Of a stretch of DNA of 64,000 bases, positions 60,467-64,000 are shown piece by piece (position 1 is the stretch's first letter; each line of letters opens with the position of its first letter). Position numbers and translations under genes: made by a program. The notes under the pieces were generated by a model that saw only the letters and a list, made by a program, of their open reading frames with translations, had not been told where the DNA came from and did not search any database. The DNA is from Colwellia sp. PAMC 21821 (GTDB taxonomy: Bacteria; Pseudomonadota; Gammaproteobacteria; Enterobacterales; Alteromonadaceae), in assembly GCF_002077175.1 (NCBI RefSeq), contig NZ_CP014943.1, positions 1,674,001-1,738,000 of the forward strand. Direction: 5' to 3'.

Positions 60467-61816
60467 TTATTGGGAGAGCATAAATGCATTGATTTCGTTA
60501 TTAATAACCCTAACGGGCTTAATCCATGGTTGCCGTGATGATAACGATTCAGGTAGTTGTGATAAGGCAGATTGTGCGGCTGATTTATCAGCATACGTAG
60601 CACTAGTAATCACCATCAGTGCTTTATCATTTAACAATCGTTGGTAGATATGATGCTCAATCGTAACTAAAGCTTTTAAATAGGCATTCGGTAATTTCAA
60701 ATCGCTAAATGCCGCTAACTGAATTACGTAACCTGTTTTATTAGCGTAGTAATCATTATTTATGGGTAAAAGACCTGTTGTGTTAATCGGCTTTTCTATT
60801 GCTTTAACTTCAACCTTTTTTAATACCGGGTTAAGTATCATATTTTCTACAGATACAGTGTTTACTGTTTCTGTTGATATGGCTGACATGATGTCGCTTG
60901 GCGATGCAGGCAAGGCTTCATCTTGCTTGGTTAATTCGGCTATAGGTGTAATTAATGATGCGTAAATATCATTAGGCATGGCTGCAAAACCAGCACTAGC
61001 GACTTGTCTTGCTGGCTTAGCTGTGTCTGCCGCATTTTCCGAGCTATTTGATAGCACCATAGTTTGTGGTTTCGCTAGCACTTTTGTTAAGGATACGGCT
61101 TCTTTATTGTTTGCGACTATAGATTGAGCAAAATTGAAGTTATCGAGCTGTAATAAGTTAATAACTAAAACCGTAAGACCAACTAAAAATAATAAGGCGC
61201 TAATTAGCCATTTATTTTGTTTTAAGAAATGCCATTTTGGTTGGGTATTTTTAAATAGAGTTGATGACGTTGACAGTAATTGTCCCGACTGTGCCGATAA
61301 TATTGTCAGTTTGTTATCAAATAGACTTTTATTCACCGCGACAGTTTTTCCAGCTTGTGCTGATCCAAACATCACAATATTAACCACCAAATTAGCTTTT
61401 TTAGCAATGGCCGCTAATTGTGATAGTTCGTGCAAAATCTGTAATGATAAATGTTGAGCACTATTAAGTATAATACTAATACTCTGCTGCGATTTTTTGG
61501 CTAAATTAATAACACTAACCGCTAAAGAAATCTCAGGATCAAATAATTCACCCGTATATAATTGTTCAATTATACGGCAACGAATTTGAATATTATTAAA
61601 CTGCGAAGAAAGTGAAATATAAGCAGCATTGTGCTGCTCGGGTAAACTTGCCAAAAATTGGCTAGAAATAGGAGCGTTTTGCTCTACGCTTTCATCAATA
61701 ACCAGAATGGCTTGTTTTGAAAAGCGAAGAATATAGTCTATGCGTGCTTGAGCACTAATTTTAGTGACACTTGTATTATCGTTCGATATGCCAATATTAT
61801 TTTTTAACGCCGACAT
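60467..61816 (-). CDS. damX: DamX-like cell division protein with SPOR domain
   Basis: The 449-residue protein has an N-terminal ATPase-like region resembling general secretion ATPase folds (about 20-185) without an obvious Walker A, a single membrane helix at 203-221, a disordered linker, and a C-terminal SPOR domain (from about 363: TGYVIQLAAFSDLKLPNAYL, then MVITSATYADKSAAQSALSQ). SPOR domains bind denuded glycans at the septum. Position between aroB and dam supports the name; the gene is 22 bp after aroB. Confidence 0.88.
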   Translation of the reverse strand: MSALKNNIGISNDNTSVTKISAQARIDYILRFSKQAILVIDESVEQNAPISSQFLASLPEQHNAAYISLSSQFNNIQIRCRIIEQLYTGELFDPEISLAVSVINLAKKSQQSISIILNSAQHLSLQILHELSQLAAIAKKANLVVNIVMFGSAQAGKTVAVNKSLFDNKLTILSAQSGQLLSTSSTLFKNTQPKWHFLKQNKWLISALLFLVGLTVLVINLLQLDNFNFAQSIVANNKEAVSLTKVLAKPQTMVLSNSSENAADTAKPARQVASAGFAAMPNDIYASLITPIAELTKQDEALPASPSDIMSAISTETVNTVSVENMILNPVLKKVEVKAIEKPINTTGLLPINNDYYANKTGYVIQLAAFSDLKLPNAYLKALVTIEHHIYQRLLNDKALMVITSATYADKSAAQSALSQLPESLSSRQPWIKPVRVINNEINAFMLSQ

Positions 61817-61838
61817 GCTTCACCTATTCTGAATATAA

Positions 61839-62903
61839 TTACAGAATTTGCTGAAGGAGCTCCACACTAACGTCGTCGTTAATTTCAGATTGACCTATAG
61901 CCGTCGGGAGAATAAAGCGAAGTTTACCGGCTAAATTCTTTTTATCGCGACGCATATGGCAAATAAATTCATCAAAACCCATATTCTCTGGTGCAATTAA
62001 CGGTAAATCAAATGCAGACAGTAAAGTTTCAATACGACGAAGATCTGACACTTCAAGCAAATTCATTGTTACTGATAACTTAGCAGCAAGTACCATGCCA
62101 GTAGCAACAGCTTCGCCATGTAACCACACACCGTAACCTTGATCCGCTTCAATGGCATGACCAAAAGTATGTCCTAAGTTCAATAAAGCACGAACACCGG
62201 CTTCTGTTTCATCTTCAGCAACAATATTGGCCTTGCACTGGCAACAGCGCTCGATCATTTGCATTAAGATCTCAGTTTCACCAGCTTTAATAGCATTAGT
62301 ATGCTTCTCAAGCCAAGTAAAAAACTCACCATCACCTAAGATACCGTACTTAATAACCTCAGCCATACCGGCATTAAATTCTCTTACGGGTAAAGTAGCT
62401 AGGCTAGCCAAATCGATAAAAACGGCTTTAGGTTGATAGAACGCACCTATCATGTTTTTACCTAATGGATGATTTACAGCTGTTTTACCACCTACAGATG
62501 AGTCAACTTGCGACAGTACTGTGGTAGGTATTTGAATAAAATCAATACCACGCTGATAACACGCAGCAGCAAAGCCAGTTATGTCACCAATAACACCACC
62601 ACCTAATGCGATTAAGGTCGTATCTCTACCATGATTACCCGCGAGAAGGTGTGACATTATCCGTTCAAAATTTGCTAAGCTTTTTTCAGCTTCACCATCA
62701 GGCAAAATGATTTCATCGAGCTCGAAATCCCTAAGGCTATGCTGCATTTGCTTAAGATAAAGTGGTGCAACAATGTTATTACTAACAATGCACACACGCT
62801 TAGAGCGGATATGACTAGACAGCAGATCACTATTTGATAATAGTCCGCTGTCTATATAGATTGGATAGCTGCGCGTGCCAAGCTTAACGTGAAGTGTGGT
62901 CAT
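61839..62903 (-). CDS. aroB: 3-dehydroquinate synthase
   Basis: The 354-residue NAD- and metal-dependent enzyme makes dehydroquinate from DAHP in the shikimate pathway. [21 protein letters not shown] and [20 protein letters not shown] are the NAD and substrate blocks; metal ligands are in [14 protein letters not shown] and [10 protein letters not shown]. It is 11 bp after aroK. Confidence 0.97.
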   Translation of the reverse strand: MTTLHVKLGTRSYPIYIDSGLLSNSDLLSSHIRSKRVCIVSNNIVAPLYLKQMQHSLRDFELDEIILPDGEAEKSLANFERIMSHLLAGNHGRDTTLIALGGGVIGDITGFAAACYQRGIDFIQIPTTVLSQVDSSVGGKTAVNHPLGKNMIGAFYQPKAVFIDLASLATLPVREFNAGMAEVIKYGILGDGEFFTWLEKHTNAIKAGETEILMQMIERCCQCKANIVAEDETEAGVRALLNLGHTFGHAIEADQGYGVWLHGEAVATGMVLAAKLSVTMNLLEVSDLRRIETLLSAFDLPLIAPENMGFDEFICHMRRDKKNLAGKLRFILPTAIGQSEINDDVSVELLQQIL

Positions 62904-62914
62904 AGATATCTTGT

Positions 62915-63433
62915 TTAAAAGTCTAAACGTTCTACTATTTTACTTGCTACAACTTTCGCACTTTGATCGTCCGTCTGCACGATAACATCGGCAATTTCTT
63001 CATATAACGGATTACGTTCAACTGCTAAGTTTTCAAGTACAGTTCTAGGTTCTTCATCAGTTTGCAGTAGCGGACGACGTCTGTCTCTTTGCGTGCGAGC
63101 CACTTGTTTATCAATTGTTGTTTCTAGATATACCACAATGCCGCGAGCTGATAAGCGATTACGTACTTGAGCGCTAATTACAGAACCACCGCCTGTAGCC
63201 AAAACAATCCCTTGTTTTTCACTTAAGTCTTCAATTACTGATTCTTCTCTTAAGCGAAAACCTTCTTCGCCTTCAAGATCAAAAACCCAAGCGATATCTG
63301 CACCAGTGCGACGTTCTATTTCTTGATCGGAATCAAAGAACTCTAAATGTAGCTTATCCGCTAATTCTCTACCAATGGTGCTTTTGCCTGCGCCCATTGG
63401 GCCTACAAGGAAAATGTTACGTTTTTCTGCCAT
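62915..63433 (-). CDS. aroK: Shikimate kinase I
   Basis: The start [19 protein letters not shown] at 63433 matches the family; the longer open frame to 63571 is non-conserved. The product is 172 residues. Walker A is GPMGAGKST, the shikimate-binding block is [16 protein letters not shown], and ATGGGSV and RRPLL follow. It phosphorylates shikimate at O-3. It lies between pilQ and aroB. Confidence 0.96.
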   Translation of the reverse strand: MAEKRNIFLVGPMGAGKSTIGRELADKLHLEFFDSDQEIERRTGADIAWVFDLEGEEGFRLREESVIEDLSEKQGIVLATGGGSVISAQVRNRLSARGIVVYLETTIDKQVARTQRDRRRPLLQTDEEPRTVLENLAVERNPLYEEIADVIVQTDDQSAKVVASKIVERLDF

Positions 63434-63538
63434 TAGATTAATTAATACTCGTTTATTTATTACGTGAACAGGTAAGAGGGAACCTCCCTCGAAAATTTCA
63501 AGGGCGCAATTATCGCAATTGTTGGGTACAAATTGCAA

Positions 63539-63569
63539 GCATGTAAGATGAAAACACCACCTTACATGC
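63539..63569 (-). terminator. Hairpin after pilQ
   Basis: GCATGTAAG (63539-63547) and CTTACATGC (63561-63569) form a 9 bp stem 9 bp after the pilQ stop. The T tract is poor, so it may be a processing or partial termination site before aroK. Confidence 0.4.
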
Positions 63570-63577
63570 AAATTAAC

Positions 63578-64000
63578 TTAAAATCTTTCCGTAACTATGC
63601 GTGGTGTAACGAATATTAGCAGTTCTTTTTTCTCATTGAAGTTACTACTATTCCTAAACATCCAGCCAAAATATGGAATATCACCTAAAACGGGCACTTT
63701 TGACACTGAACTAATAATTTGTTGTTGGTAAATACCACCAAGTACGATGGTTTCACCATTATTAACTAAAACTTGTGTGCCTATTCTCTGTGTATCTATC
63801 GCTGGTGCCGTGCCATTTGAAACATCTGAGACTGTATCTTGCGTTACCACTAAGTCTAATATAATTCTATCATCAGGGGTTATATGAGGCGTCACTGTTA
63901 AGCTCAATACTGCCTTTTTAAATTGTGTAGATGTAGCACCACTAGAAGCCGCTTCTTGGTATGGAATTTCAACACCTTGCTCGATATACGCTTCTTTTTG
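63578..64000 (-). CDS. pilQ: Type IV pilus secretin PilQ, C-terminal part
   Basis: The frame runs off the right edge; 141 codons including the stop are present. IEQGVEIPYQEAASSGATS, FKKAVLSLTVTPHITPDDRI and TQVLVNNGETIVLGGIYQQQ, with VPVLGDIPYFGWMFRNSS and ELLIFVTPRIV, are the secretin-domain signatures. The protein forms the outer-membrane channel for type IV pili. No start codon is inside the window. Its place upstream of aroK is conserved in gammaproteobacteria and implies a pilMNOPQ operon to the right. Confidence 0.96.
   Translation of the reverse strand, partial: QKEAYIEQGVEIPYQEAASSGATSTQFKKAVLSLTVTPHITPDDRIILDLVVTQDTVSDVSNGTAPAIDTQRIGTQVLVNNGETIVLGGIYQQQIISSVSKVPVLGDIPYFGWMFRNSSNFNEKKELLIFVTPRIVTERF

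Noticed and set aside
63434..63571. 46-codon N-terminal extension of aroK
   Set aside because: Not conserved and runs through a hairpin; the kinase motif starts right after the internal ATG.

Overview
The window looks like the chromosome of a marine gammaproteobacterium of the order Alteromonadales, most likely Colwellia or a close relative. The reasons are the A+T-rich codon use, the argCBFGH operon whose argH carries a fused acetyltransferase, the order pilQ-aroK-aroB-damX-dam, and the tRNA-Thr-Tyr-Gly-Thr-tuf cluster next to secE-nusG-rplKAJL-rpoBC, which runs directly into rpsL-rpsG-fusA-tuf. The genus is an inference from gene order and protein character; no search was run.

Left part (1-11 kb), accessory. 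A partial DUF1285 gene is followed by tRNA-His. The last 50 bp of that tRNA region (502-551) recur exactly at 4464-4513, so the 3.9 kb between looks like an island inserted at the tRNA 3' end. It holds a two-gene operon of unknown function, a 50-residue glycine-zipper peptide and a Phd/RelE-type toxin-antitoxin pair, but no recognisable integrase. After it come a small lipoprotein, a 111 bp MITE, a lysozyme-fold lipoprotein lacking two of three catalytic residues, a CheX-receiver fusion, a NYN nuclease-like gene and plsB.

11-19.6 kb: gltB-gltD with a strong terminator, then a 258 bp MITE split by a 1408 bp IS110-family (IS1111-group) element. An uninterrupted copy of the same MITE at 39.2 kb gives the exact insertion site. 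The non-coding 3' end of the IS has the features of a bridge RNA, including a 10-nt perfect complement to the right target flank.

19.3-41.6 kb, minus strand: the translation and transcription supercluster. In transcription order it is four tRNAs, tuf (copy 2), an inserted MITE plus a potassium/proton antiporter gene, tRNA-Trp, secE, nusG, rplK, rplA, rplJ, rplL, rpoB, rpoC, rpsL, rpsG, fusA and tuf (copy 1). Promoters with near-consensus boxes and GC-rich discriminators, an attenuator between rplL and rpoB, and a probable L10 leader are visible. Both tuf genes are followed by tandem copies of their own 3' tail plus terminator, and their 3' halves are identical by eye, as expected of gene conversion.

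41.6-64 kb, almost all minus strand: murB-birA-coaX; a three-gene polysaccharide-export group (outer-membrane barrel, Wza-like, Wzc-like); the argCBFGH(A)-argA operon divergent from argE; an unrecognised 482-residue protein; a DUF2970 protein; and pilQ (partial)-aroK-aroB-damX-dam.
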